Below the pieces are notes generated by a model. The model did not search any database and was not told the origin of the DNA. It was given only the letters and a program-made list of their open reading frames with translations. Shown in pieces: positions 16,435 to 25,406 of a stretch of 64,000 nt of DNA. The first letter of the stretch is position 1. Each line of letters starts with the position of its first letter. Source of the stretch: a candidate division KSB1 bacterium (lineage in GTDB: Bacteria > Zhuqueibacterota > Zhuqueibacteria > Thermofontimicrobiales > Thermofontimicrobiaceae); contig JAPDPQ010000018.1 in assembly GCA_034506395.1 (NCBI GenBank), positions 1 through 64,000 on the forward strand, read 5' to 3'. A program made the position numbers and the translations under genes.

Positions 16435-16933
16435 CGTTCCTTTATGACAACGGCATTCTATTAATTAGGGCTTGAACAAAAACTCAGATCTCTGTTAGGT
16501 CGGCTCGCCATTTGACTACTGGTGTCAACTTAAGGATATGGAGTGTTATTCTGAGCGATCCGCCAATTGGCTATTGGCATCGATGGTGGATATTTTGTCT
16601 TCAGAGACCGCTGAAGCGGTCAGCAAATACTGTTAATTTGTGATTAATACCTGAATTAATTCGGGCATTAATGACAAACTCATACCGTTTTCAATGAACG
16701 TTTTAATGGTTTTAATTTTTTTTTGTACTTAATTTGGCGGTAATGACAAGTTGGCGGTGAGAAATCTGTAACACTAACAATCTCAAGGTCACCAGATTCC
16801 TCGCTTCGTTCCGAATGACGCTGTGACTTCAAATTCTAATGTTTTCGTTCAGTCACTAATTGGGCTCTTGGAATGCCGTTGTCATTTTTGGGAAATCATG
16901 CGATGAATTCAAAATGGGGGAAAAATAGTTCAT
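16435..16933. other. Intergenic, about 500 bp, between convergent genes
   Basis: Spacer between the lipoprotein gene and the convergent reductase gene. It includes a partial copy of the dispersed element (16755-16860). A GGCTTGAACAAAAACTCAG stretch near 16467 resembles the left end of that element and may mark a decayed or interrupted copy. Confidence 0.5.
16755..16860 (+). repeat. Dispersed palindromic intergenic element, copy 2 (right two-thirds)
   Basis: GGCGGTGAGAAAT, then CTCAAGGTCACCAGATTCC, TCGCTTCGTTCCGAATGAC and the closing TTTTCGTTCAGTCACTAA line up block by block with 42718-42820. The far-left end is missing or altered here. Confidence 0.6.
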
Positions 16934-17968
16934 TCAGCGGTTAGCATCCAGGATCTTATAAATATTTTCAGGACTAATAATGAGGTTGCCAGATTCAATT
17001 TGTTTGGTGAGGCTGATCAATTTTTGATGGATTGGCAAAGTCAAGTTATGCTGTTGACCTTTTTGAACCAGATAGCCATTGATAAAATCGATTTCTGTCC
17101 CCTTACCTCGCTGCAAAAATTGCAATGATGATGATTTGACCCGTTGAAATCGTAAGCCCAAGAGTTGCAAGCTGAGATGTTTTTTAAACAACTCAAAGCT
17201 AAACCGGGCACTCTGTTCTTTGGCACCAATAGCAAGCTTATGAAGATCGATATTGTTCGCGGTAGGTTCCAGCTTTATTTGGTGGCTATTAGCAACGGCG
17301 ACGCCCTCCGAGATGGCGAGCAAAATAATGGCGCGAGCCAGGTTAAGTTGGAATAATTTCCCCCACACTAGACCTGTAATACCCGCCAATGAGTTCACGC
17401 TGGCATTAAAAATTAAATCAGCGAATCGTGCGCCGAGGATATTGGAGCTGACGGTGACTGGAAAGATTTTCTCCAGCATCGATTTAATAATCAGCAAGCG
17501 ATGGGTGACTTCACCATCCAACTCGCCAATGATGAAATTTGCATGACTGGTGATTTCGCTTCTCCCAGGTCCCAAAAGGGTAGCGGTCCAACCGACCACG
17601 CAGGCAATGGTTCGATCTGGTCGAACAACATCAGCGACAATTTGCTCGCACATGCCTTTTTGCAGCGTAATGACGGCAGTATCGTCTCGTAAAAATGGCA
17701 CCAAGTTTTGAGCAAGCTCTTTAGTCTCATTGGCTCTGGTTGCAAGAAATATCATATCAGGTTGCTCGACCATCTGGGAAATATCTAAGACCACTTCCGG
17801 ATAGCAAATGATCGGATCATGTACACCTTCAATACGCAGGCCGTTATTCTCGATGGATTGCAAAATTTCTCGATGTTTACAAACAAGCTGAACATTATAA
17901 TTCGAATTGCAAAGATACCCAGCGATGACACTGCCGATAGCACCAGCACCAATCACAACGATTTTCAT
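16934..17968 (-). CDS. ApbA/PanE-family (ketopantoate reductase-like) NAD(P)-dependent reductase
   Basis: A 344-residue protein with an N-terminal Rossmann motif G-A-G-A-I-G-S (7-13), an R-A-N/E-T-K segment near 78-84 and the C-terminal domain signature G-T-E-I-D-F-I-N-G-Y near 290, as in ketopantoate reductases. These enzymes reduce 2-oxo acids, in the classical case ketopantoate for pantothenate synthesis. However, the family's catalytic Lys (Lys176 in E. coli PanE, four residues before an Asn) appears to be Asp184 here, four residues before Asn188. The true substrate may therefore differ, and panE is not assigned. The start ATG 17968 has GGAGG 4 bases upstream. The gene follows the NlpC/P60 gene on the same strand after 58 bases. 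Confidence 0.8.
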   Translation of the reverse strand: MKIVVIGAGAIGSVIAGYLCNSNYNVQLVCKHREILQSIENNGLRIEGVHDPIICYPEVVLDISQMVEQPDMIFLATRANETKELAQNLVPFLRDDTAVITLQKGMCEQIVADVVRPDRTIACVVGWTATLLGPGRSEITSHANFIIGELDGEVTHRLLIIKSMLEKIFPVTVSSNILGARFADLIFNASVNSLAGITGLVWGKLFQLNLARAIILLAISEGVAVANSHQIKLEPTANNIDLHKLAIGAKEQSARFSFELFKKHLSLQLLGLRFQRVKSSSLQFLQRGKGTEIDFINGYLVQKGQQHNLTLPIHQKLISLTKQIESGNLIISPENIYKILDANR

Positions 17969-18026
17969 TTCACCTCCACGCACAGACGTAATCGGCACCA
18001 AAACGAGATCAATATTTCAAATATTT

Positions 18027-18557
18027 TCAGTTGTAGCGTGATCGAGGATTCAGATCGATAATACGGCCAGCACCCCGAAATCTGGAGCGGTAATAATGAT
18101 CGTTTAAATGAGAGATTTTCACCCCAGATGAAATGCTGGCATGAACGAAATAATTTTTGATCAGGTAAATGCCCACATGATCGATCCCTGTCCGGTTCGT
18201 AAAAAATACCAAATCACCCAAATAAAGGTCTTTCTTTTTCACGCGAACGCTGGTTCGATAAAGCTGATCCGCATTATGCGGCAGCTCAATACCAAAAGCT
18301 CCCTTAAAAACAGTAGCTACCAATCCCGAACAATCCATGCCGTTCGCTGAGTTGCCCCCATAACGGTAGGGTGTTCCGAGATAAATTTTTATCTGGTTCA
18401 AAAGACGCTGATGCAAAGATCGAATGCTATCTTCTGTCACAAATCGTGTCTGAGAAAATGCTCCATCAATGGCCTTGCGCTGATGAACCCTTGGATTAGA
18501 ACAGCAAAAACTGCATAGAAAAGTTATAGTAATGAATAAGCAAATAGAGTATTGCAT
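18027..18557 (-). CDS. NlpC/P60-family cell-wall hydrolase, exported
   Basis: A 176-residue protein with a signal peptide or lipoprotein signal (hydrophobic core residues 5-18, Cys pair 18-19). The NlpC/P60 catalytic residues are all present: Cys76 in M-D-C-S-G-L-V after Y-R-Y-G-G, His127 in I-D-H-V-G-I-Y, and the third polar residue at His139 in F-V-H-A-S. These papain-like peptidases cut peptide stems of peptidoglycan (commonly D-gamma-Glu to diamino acid) or related bonds. There is no extra SH3 or LysM domain to target it. It is probably a small periplasmic murein endopeptidase. The start is set at ATG 18557; a TTG five codons earlier is possible. Confidence 0.87.
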   Translation of the reverse strand: MQYSICLFITITFLCSFCCSNPRVHQRKAIDGAFSQTRFVTEDSIRSLHQRLLNQIKIYLGTPYRYGGNSANGMDCSGLVATVFKGAFGIELPHNADQLYRTSVRVKKKDLYLGDLVFFTNRTGIDHVGIYLIKNYFVHASISSGVKISHLNDHYYRSRFRGAGRIIDLNPRSRYN

Positions 18558-19197
18558 AGGCGTTGCACTCAAATTAAGTGGCTCAATAAAATTCTTGATC
18601 GTTTACTCGATTCCTTCTCATTGATTGAAACGCTAATAATACGCTTTAATCAAGAGATTCGACCAAGACTCAGTTCAGCGAGATATTTCAAAATATCATG
18701 GCTTGGGATCAGTCGATTGAGTGGAAAACCCAATAAAGATCCATTAACTATTCAATATAGTTCAAAAATCCTGCCATAATAGTTTTGCAGCCAAAGGGAA
18801 ACAAAATAGGATTAGAGATAAATTTTAAAATGTCAAGCATCCAGATAAATATCGCGCTGAAAAGCGTTATTTCAGACAGTATTCACAATCCATTGGTATG
18901 CTGGGATGGTGCTTTTGTCAGCGCAAACTTATGGGAATTGGATCAAAAAGTCAATAATTATTTGCTGAATTAATGTCCCCCGATGCAACAGTGTTTCAAA
19001 TTGAACAAAAAATTCATATCCCTTGTCTGCAACTTAATTTTAAAACTAAGCTATATGCTTGATTTTTTAAAAGCCGAAATTGAACTTAATCGGCTTCTGG
19101 CTTGGTATGATTTTCGCATATTCATTGCGGGTTTTTTGGAATCTGAAAAATGAGAAAGTATATGTTTATGAAGTGGAAATAACGCAGGGGGACTTCG
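18558..19197. other. Intergenic, about 640 bp
   Basis: No supported gene. A weak open frame at 18830-18973 (about 47 residues from an ATG) has no clear ribosome-binding site and no recognisable content. The region is A+T-rich and should contain the leftward promoter of the NlpC/P60 gene. Confidence 0.45.
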
Positions 19198-19407
19198 GTG
19201 AAAGAGATTCTATTAATCGGGAATGGTTTAAAAGGAACGAAATTGATTAGTGATTTGATGAAACAGGGCAATTATAAAATTCGACAGGCTAAAACTCCAT
19301 TAAAGGCCCTGCAGCTATTAAAACAAAATAGCCCTGACTTTTTGATGTGCACGGGCAAAATTCGACAGACGATCGATGGTAAATATTTTTTAGAATTAGA
19401 ACCTTGA
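19198..19407 (+). CDS. Small receiver-like protein or fragment (degenerate)
   Basis: A 69-residue product from a GTG start with GGGGGA 5 bases upstream. It opens with a hydrophobic strand (KEILLIGNG) and continues with a helix and K-A-L-Q-L-L-K-Q-N-S-P-D-F-L-M. This resembles the first half of a response-regulator receiver domain (strand 1, helix 1, strand 2, helix 2, strand 3). At the place of the phosphorylated Asp the sequence reads C-T-G, and the acidic pair after strand 1 is missing. It is therefore probably a decayed or non-phosphorylated receiver fragment. I cannot exclude a chance open frame. Confidence 0.45.
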   Translation: MKEILLIGNGLKGTKLISDLMKQGNYKIRQAKTPLKALQLLKQNSPDFLMCTGKIRQTIDGKYFLELEP

Positions 19408-19727
19408 GCACTCATTCATTATTGCGAACGCGTGATCAGTCGCAAAATCCAGTATGAACCGATGAACGAACCGCGTCGGGGATTTTGTCCTTAAAAACTA
19501 AAATGAACTCCTTCCTTCAGGCCGACAGGACATGATTCTCTTCAGCAAGGAAGAACTACATCTATTTATCAAGCTCGCAAGGCATTCCATCAATTCGAAA
19601 ATGAAGCTTAATTCAAAACGAGTGGGCTAAGCTGGTGGGAGATAGATTGAGCCTAAAATGACCAATTCGGCAATTAGATTTTTGGCTGGGGAAAATTGAC
19701 CTATTAAGTTAATTGGAGAAGTGTAGC
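19408..19727. other. Intergenic, 320 bp
   Basis: Spacer upstream of the large SGNH gene, which has GGAG about 9 bases before its ATG. No gene, repeat or clear promoter pair seen. Confidence 0.45.
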
Positions 19728-22700
19728 ATGAGGCATTGCTCGATTCTGAAGATCATCAGTTCATTCAATCGTCGACTTTTTACCAGAATTGGTTTATTTA
19801 GTTTATTCCTCATAAGCTTTATCGTACCTTCACATGCGAATGCCCAGCAGATTAGAATTATGCCATTAGGGGATTCGATTACCCATGGTGAGCATGGCTC
19901 AACACCGATCGGTGGTTTTCGGGACGATCTGGCGGATCTCTTATTAAGAGAGGGCGTCAATTTTGATTTGGTGGGAACGCTCAATGATGGGACTGGTAGT
20001 AATTACCCCTATCATGAAGGGCATCCAGGCAAAACTGCGGAATATTTGGCTAACAATATCCTTACTTGGCTCTCGGCAACCAATCCAAACATCGTCTTGC
20101 TTCACATCGGCACCAATGACATAAATTCCTATTATTCGAATACTGATATTCGGGATGACATTGAGCGGATATTAGAAAATATTTGGAGCTTTGATAGCAA
20201 AATTCCAGTGTTGCTATGCAGCCTAATTCCTCGAAATGATAATTTGAATAACACCAATACAGCTTTATGCGAGCTTGTTCACGAATTAGCAGTAAAAAAG
20301 CTGATGCAGGGCAAATTGATCCGCTATGTAGGTCAAAACGAGGTCTGGGTGGTCAATTCCAATTGGCCGACTGCGTACCTGTACGATAAGTTTCATCCCA
20401 ATAACTCTGGCTATAATGTGATGGCCGAAGTTTATTTTAATGTCCTCATGAACCAGCTTACCAGTTTCAGTCAATTCATTACTGACAACTTTGATCGAAC
20501 CAATCTGGGGATGACATGGAATAGTGAGAATGCTTATAAAATCATTTCAAACCAATTGACGATTCAGAGTGGGGGCAATTTTTGGTGGAAACCAGCCATT
20601 TATGTAGCGGAAATGGATCCCATATCCGTATCATTTGATTGGGCGAGATCTGTGGATTCAACGAAAGACGGGAATGCGGGACTGGCGCTTCATTTGCAAT
20701 CGAATCAGATTAATACCAATGGCTATCTGGTTTATAAAGAAAGCGCAACTCGGAAGTTGAAGCTTTATCGTTTGCAAAATGGTGCCGTGGCAGAACTGCT
20801 GAGCGAAGTTTCTGGTAAATTGCCACCGGCCAAGCAGGGAGATCAATTTCGCGTAGCGATGTACAGCGATTTTCAAGGGGCCCATTTCACCTGTTACATT
20901 AATGGTGACTTTGATGGAGATGTGATTGATCGTAACAGCAGTTATAGCACTGGCAAGAATCATTTCGCTGGCGTGATGCTGGCCGGTACTGCAAACAACG
21001 TTGTCGATAATTTCCAGTTGATCCACAGCAAAGGAGCGGCGGAGCGAATCTACGCGATCTGGGGAGATCAACAGCAGGGCGATCCTGGGGAGCGATTGCC
21101 TGATTCCCTGGTCGCTATGGTTACCGATCAGAATGGAAATCCAATCCCTGCAATTCCAGTGAGCTTTGAGGTGATCGAGGGCACTGCAACGATTGCCCCT
21201 CCTGAATCCCAAAATCATTTCGAGTTCGAAGCAGAAAATGGAGTCCTTACGTATCCAATGCAGGTCATGAATGACCCGAATGCATCGAATGGAAAATATG
21301 TGGAGGTCCCAGCCGAATATCCTGATGATTCTAATGCCAAAGTGGTTTTCACATTTACTGTCGCAGAAGAAGCCGATTTTGTGGTTTGGGGCCGGGTCCA
21401 ATCGGGCGATCATCTGCACGACTCCTTTAAGGTCATTATGGATGAACAACCAGAAATTGTTTGGCACATCTCAGGCAAATATACCTGGACTTGGGATCAG
21501 GTGTATGTGTTGAATGGTGAAGATCCGAAAATTTTTCATCTAACCGCTGGTACGCACACACTCGGAATTAAAAATCGGGAATGGGGATCGAAATTAGACA
21601 AGATCATCATCACCAACAATTTGAGCTTTAACCCAGCCACATTGCAGAAACCTCAGCAATATTATTATATCACCAATTCTTCAGGCCGTGCGCATGCGAT
21701 TGTCACACTCGGAGCTACCCCTGGACTGGTGAAAATCAAGGCCAGTTCGCCCAACTTTTCCGATCACATCGTTTTTACAGCAACGATTCGATCTGATAAG
21801 GTGCCAGCCAGTCTGGCTATTGTCAGCGGGAACAACCAAAGCGCGAAACCGAATGAAACACTGCCGAATCCGCTCGTGGTCGAGGTGCGCGATGCGCAGG
21901 CTCAATTGCTTCCAAACATTGCGGTGAAGTTCGAAATTGTTCAGGGCACAGGCGCCAGCTTGGGCTCTCCTCAACCGGTAATGACCAATAGTCAGGGTCA
22001 GGCCGCTACCACCCTCAAACTGGGCAGCGAGTATGGTACTTATCTTGTGCGCGCCAGTTGTCCTGGCTATACCATTTCTCCAGTCACTTTCCAGGCAACT
22101 GCGACTTCGGCAGTTTTGGCTATTTCGGGAAGTTGCAACTACTACAATGGCAATACTCCAATTAACAATGTGGTAGTTAGAGCCACTGGTAACGCAAATA
22201 CCTCTGCGATAACCAATACGCAGGGCCAATACCAGCTTACCGGCCTGGAAATGCACAGCAATTATACTTTGACGCCAGAGCGGGTGATTTTCAATGATTG
22301 GTCATCCCATCTGATCACGACTTATCAAGCGGCACTCACCCTGCGACAAGCAGTGGGATTGGAGAACTTTTCCTCGTTGCAAGTGAAAGCTGCCGATGTG
22401 GATCGCGATGGCAAAGTCACAGCTTACGATGCTGCTCTCATTGCCCAGTTCGCAGTTGGGTTGCCCAGAAGATCCGATTCGCATGTCGGAGAATGGCAAT
22501 TCATCCCAGGTTTCCGATCGTATTATGATTTGACCACGAGCTATCAGAATCAGGATTATACCGGCATTCTGCTGGGGGATGTGACAGGCAAGTGGAATCA
22601 ATCCTATAATGCGCCAAAACCTGCTGTTGAGCTGCCACCAGCATGGTTAGAGGAAATCAGTGTCCATGGCGACCGCCTGGTTATCCCCATCAGCATCCCT

Positions 22701-23282
22701 CAAGAGGTCGCTGTGCTCTCATGGCAGCTTCAGCTCCGATACGATCCGAGCAAATTGCGATATATCAAGGTAGATTGTATTCACACTGACTTTCATCTGG
22801 TTCAAAATCTCAGCCATGGCATGATAGAGGTAGGAATGTATGGCGTTCAACCGATCCATTCTTCCGAGCCGTTTGCAACGCTCGTGTTCCAGGCAATCGA
22901 TGACAAATCCCAATCATTTGCCATCGAAGTGCCCTATTTTCAGATAAACGATCAGATACACCAACAGGGCAATACCGCGATCGCTGTTCAGACATCGGAA
23001 CCAAAAGCATTCGTGCTGCTGAACAATTATCCGAATCCGTTTAACCCATCCACCACAATCGTATATCAAATTCCCGAGACTGGATGGGTGAGTCTGAAGA
23101 TCTACAACCTGGCAGGCCAGCAAATTGTCCAATTGGTTGATGAAGAGCAAACGCCAGGAATTCATCAAGTCGAATGGAACGGTTTGGATCAGAATGGTCA
23201 CGAGGCAGTGGCGGGGATCTATTTTGGTCAATTGCGCTATCGCAACCAACACAAAACGATCAGATTGGTCAAGATAAAATAA
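19728..23282 (+). CDS. Multidomain secreted SGNH/GDSL hydrolase with dockerin-like, cohesin-like and T9SS sorting domains
   Basis: A 1184-residue exported protein. Order of parts: signal peptide (cleavage near ANAQQ, about residue 40). SGNH hydrolase domain (about 42-245) with G-D-S-I-T (Ser nucleophile), G-x-N-like loop, G-T-N-D and the late D-K-F-H-P-N-N-S-G catalytic pair. Lectin-like beta-sandwich (about 255-435). Ig-like Big domain (about 445-490) interrupted by a CBM6/35-like module (EFEAENG to about 640). A second Ig-like domain (about 690-790). A carboxypeptidase-regulatory-like domain (about 800-870). A dockerin-like segment with a Ca-binding loop D-V-D-R-D-G-K-V-T (near 888). A cohesin-like sandwich (about 990-1085). 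A T9SS domain beginning NYPNPFNPST. SGNH enzymes of this kind deacylate polysaccharides. It is probably a surface carbohydrate esterase. Single gene, GGAG ribosome-binding site. Confidence 0.85.
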   Translation: MRHCSILKIISSFNRRLFTRIGLFSLFLISFIVPSHANAQQIRIMPLGDSITHGEHGSTPIGGFRDDLADLLLREGVNFDLVGTLNDGTGSNYPYHEGHPGKTAEYLANNILTWLSATNPNIVLLHIGTNDINSYYSNTDIRDDIERILENIWSFDSKIPVLLCSLIPRNDNLNNTNTALCELVHELAVKKLMQGKLIRYVGQNEVWVVNSNWPTAYLYDKFHPNNSGYNVMAEVYFNVLMNQLTSFSQFITDNFDRTNLGMTWNSENAYKIISNQLTIQSGGNFWWKPAIYVAEMDPISVSFDWARSVDSTKDGNAGLALHLQSNQINTNGYLVYKESATRKLKLYRLQNGAVAELLSEVSGKLPPAKQGDQFRVAMYSDFQGAHFTCYINGDFDGDVIDRNSSYSTGKNHFAGVMLAGTANNVVDNFQLIHSKGAAERIYAIWGDQQQGDPGERLPDSLVAMVTDQNGNPIPAIPVSFEVIEGTATIAPPESQNHFEFEAENGVLTYPMQVMNDPNASNGKYVEVPAEYPDDSNAKVVFTFTVAEEADFVVWGRVQSGDHLHDSFKVIMDEQPEIVWHISGKYTWTWDQVYVLNGEDPKIFHLTAGTHTLGIKNREWGSKLDKIIITNNLSFNPATLQKPQQYYYITNSSGRAHAIVTLGATPGLVKIKASSPNFSDHIVFTATIRSDKVPASLAIVSGNNQSAKPNETLPNPLVVEVRDAQAQLLPNIAVKFEIVQGTGASLGSPQPVMTNSQGQAATTLKLGSEYGTYLVRASCPGYTISPVTFQATATSAVLAISGSCNYYNGNTPINNVVVRATGNANTSAITNTQGQYQLTGLEMHSNYTLTPERVIFNDWSSHLITTYQAALTLRQAVGLENFSSLQVKAADVDRDGKVTAYDAALIAQFAVGLPRRSDSHVGEWQFIPGFRSYYDLTTSYQNQDYTGILLGDVTGKWNQSYNAPKPAVELPPAWLEEISVHGDRLVIPISIPQEVAVLSWQLQLRYDPSKLRYIKVDCIHTDFHLVQNLSHGMIEVGMYGVQPIHSSEPFATLVFQAIDDKSQSFAIEVPYFQINDQIHQQGNTAIAVQTSEPKAFVLLNNYPNPFNPSTTIVYQIPETGWVSLKIYNLAGQQIVQLVDEEQTPGIHQVEWNGLDQNGHEAVAGIYFGQLRYRNQHKTIRLVKIK

Positions 23283-23362
23283 TTAATCCGTGTCGCATAT
23301 AGCAAAACAAGCTGTTTTATTCCAGAAATTATTTGGGAATCTGAACGAAGCAAAGGATATCA

Positions 23363-23407
23363 TGTCATTCTGAGCTTTCCACCAACCGATGGATGCTCAG
23401 AATGACA
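23363..23407. repeat. Perfect 13-bp inverted repeat
   Basis: TGTCATTCTGAGC (23363-23375) and its exact reverse complement (23395-23407) with a 19-nt loop, between the convergent SGNH and dehydratase genes. There is no T-run, so it is not a simple terminator. The TGTCATTC end resembles the inner arms of the dispersed intergenic element. Confidence 0.7.
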
Positions 23408-23576
23408 GCGATTTCGTGTTAGTTCGTTTGGATCTAGGCTACTGCTAATGTCCAACTAACTCAAAAGGATCTCAATATAAATCGATCAGCGCAAGGTATC
23501 GCAAAGAAAAAAACTGTGCTTTTGGGCATGAGTTTTTGATATTTTGCAGCAAATTCATTCGAAGGCAAGACGGTCA

Positions 23577-24566
23577 TCAGCTTTGTTGTTGCTCGATCGA
23601 TTGAACTTGTTGAGAGAGCAAGTCGAAAAATTTGCTGAGATCTACATTGCCGCCAGAAATGATGATCCCGACCTTTTTTCCAGCGAGGTTCAGCTTTCCC
23701 GAGAGTAACGCGCCGAATGGGACAGCGGATGATGGCTCAATAATAACTTTCATTCGTTCAAAAATATGGCGCATAGCGAGGATGATCTGCTCCTCGCTCA
23801 CCAACACAATTTCATCCACTAATTGCTGAATAATCGGAAACGTTTTTTCCCCAAGGGATGTTTTTAGCCCATCGGCAATGGTATTGGGATGTACAGGCGG
23901 GATGATCTTGCCAGCTTTTATCGAGCGATAGGCATCGTCAGCATTTTTGGGTTCACACCCGATGACCTTGATATTTTTACTGGAAGACCGAGCAGCGATG
24001 GCAGTCCCGCTGAGCAATCCCCCACCGCCAACTGGGGCCAGAATATACTCGAGATCGGGGACGTCCTCCAACAATTCGAGGGCGGCTGTCCCTTGGCCAG
24101 CGATCACCGTTTCGTTATTGTACGGATGGATCATAACTGCCCCGGTTTGTTTGATAATCTCGGCAGCCGCAGTTTCACGAGCCAGTTGAGTGGGCTCACA
24201 AAAGGTGATTTGCCCACCGTAGTTTTTCACCGCGGCGATCTTTACGGCCGGTGCATTGGAAGGCATCACAATCCTCGCTGGGATCCCCCGTTTTCGAGCC
24301 GCTAAAGATAACGCCGCCGCATGATTACCAGACGAATGAGTGACCACCCCCTTTGCTGCTTCGTTTTCTGGAAGCGAGAATACAGCATTGCACGCCCCAC
24401 GGAATTTGAACGCCCCCACCTTTTGAAAATTTTCACATTTGAAGAACAACTGAGCACCAGTCATTTCATTTAATGTCGTACAGGTCAACACAGGTGTCCG
24501 ATGCACTAAGCCAGCAATGCGCCGCTGTGCAGCGCGAAGATCCTCGATAGTTGGTTGATTGCCCAT
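23577..24566 (-). CDS. PLP-dependent threonine/serine dehydratase-family enzyme (or serine racemase)
   Basis: A 329-residue fold-type II PLP enzyme. The Schiff-base lysine is in V-G-A-F-K-F-R-G-A near residue 55; S-S-G-N-H-A near 80 binds the substrate carboxylate, and G-G-G-G-L near 178 binds the cofactor phosphate. There is no C-terminal ACT regulatory domain, so it is a short, catabolic-type enzyme without isoleucine feedback. Family members deaminate threonine or serine to 2-oxobutyrate or pyruvate, or racemise serine. The RidA gene immediately upstream on the same strand (149 bases away) fits dehydratase activity, since RidA clears the enamine/imine products. Start ATG 24566. Confidence 0.88.
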   Translation of the reverse strand: MGNQPTIEDLRAAQRRIAGLVHRTPVLTCTTLNEMTGAQLFFKCENFQKVGAFKFRGACNAVFSLPENEAAKGVVTHSSGNHAAALSLAARKRGIPARIVMPSNAPAVKIAAVKNYGGQITFCEPTQLARETAAAEIIKQTGAVMIHPYNNETVIAGQGTAALELLEDVPDLEYILAPVGGGGLLSGTAIAARSSSKNIKVIGCEPKNADDAYRSIKAGKIIPPVHPNTIADGLKTSLGEKTFPIIQQLVDEIVLVSEEQIILAMRHIFERMKVIIEPSSAVPFGALLSGKLNLAGKKVGIIISGGNVDLSKFFDLLSQQVQSIEQQQS

Positions 24567-24714
24567 TTCTCTCGCCTCGATTTTGATATTGCATGATTTT
24601 GAGGAAAAAATTGATAACAATTGCTTAATTGGATGGAATCAATCAAAAGAAAAGATCGGCAATTTCAAGTGCCTGAGATCCATTTTTTCACAATCCCATT
24701 TTTCATGGTGGAGA

Positions 24715-25098
24715 TTATTGCGCCGCAATTTCAGCCACCGCCTCGATTTCAATTGAGAAACCGTGATGCAAAGTGCCGACAGGCACAATTGAGCGCGCTG
24801 GTCGATGATCGCCAAAAAATTCGGCATAAATTTGATTGACGCGATCCCAATCTCGGATATCTGAAAGATAGATCGTGGTTTTAATCACATGTTGTAGTCC
24901 GCTGCCGGCAGCTTCAAGGATCGCTCTTAAGTTTCTCAGCACTTGACGCGCTTGGTCTTCGATACTACCCAAAACTTTCGCCCCGGTTCGAGGATCAAAG
25001 GGCAATTGCCCAGAAATATAGACCAATCTCTGATGAATTATTGCCTGGGAATAATGTCCACCTGGCACGGGTGCTTCAGTGGTGTTCACTATTTTCAT
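24715..25098 (-). CDS. ridA: RidA/YjgF family enamine/imine deaminase
   Basis: A 127-residue protein matching the family in length and pattern. H-Y-S-Q-A-I (15-20), Y-I-S-G-Q-L-P (27-33), the conserved Arg at 102 in P-A-R-S-I-V-P-V and the closing I-E-I-E-A-V-A. The Arg holds the substrate carboxylate in active RidA enzymes and is present. RidA hydrolyses 2-aminoacrylate and 2-aminocrotonate released by PLP dehydratases, which otherwise damage other PLP enzymes. The gene lies directly before the dehydratase-type gene on the same strand, a functional pairing. Confidence 0.92.
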   Translation of the reverse strand: MKIVNTTEAPVPGGHYSQAIIHQRLVYISGQLPFDPRTGAKVLGSIEDQARQVLRNLRAILEAAGSGLQHVIKTTIYLSDIRDWDRVNQIYAEFFGDHRPARSIVPVGTLHHGFSIEIEAVAEIAAQ

Positions 25099-25406
25099 AT
25101 TATTGATCCATCAAAATGAATTCAATAGTGAGCGAAAGCAAAATGATTCAAAAATCATAACCAGCAAGCTCACGAAAGAAAAAATGATTTGAGAAATCGC
25201 CCTTGAGCAGTTTGCAATAGGCAAATTGAATACACATTATCCGCTTTCTGGTGTACCAAACCGCTTAAAGCGATATAAGAGCTGGGAGATCTCTGCAAGC
25301 TTAGCGCTGTCCATGTAGAATTTCTGCTTAATGTTTTTTCGAGACGCGCCTGAGAACCAACCGCTGAAAAACGAGATTTAATGGCATTTTTTGTAAGCCA
25401 AAAGAA
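25099..25406. other. Intergenic, 308 bp
   Basis: Between the aldo/keto reductase and ridA genes, both on the minus strand. It should contain the ridA promoter. No gene, repeat or clear promoter pair seen. Confidence 0.5.

Noticed and set aside
20658-21467. 269-residue minus-strand frame inside the SGNH gene
   Set aside because: Lies entirely within a recognisable multidomain gene and has no family features.
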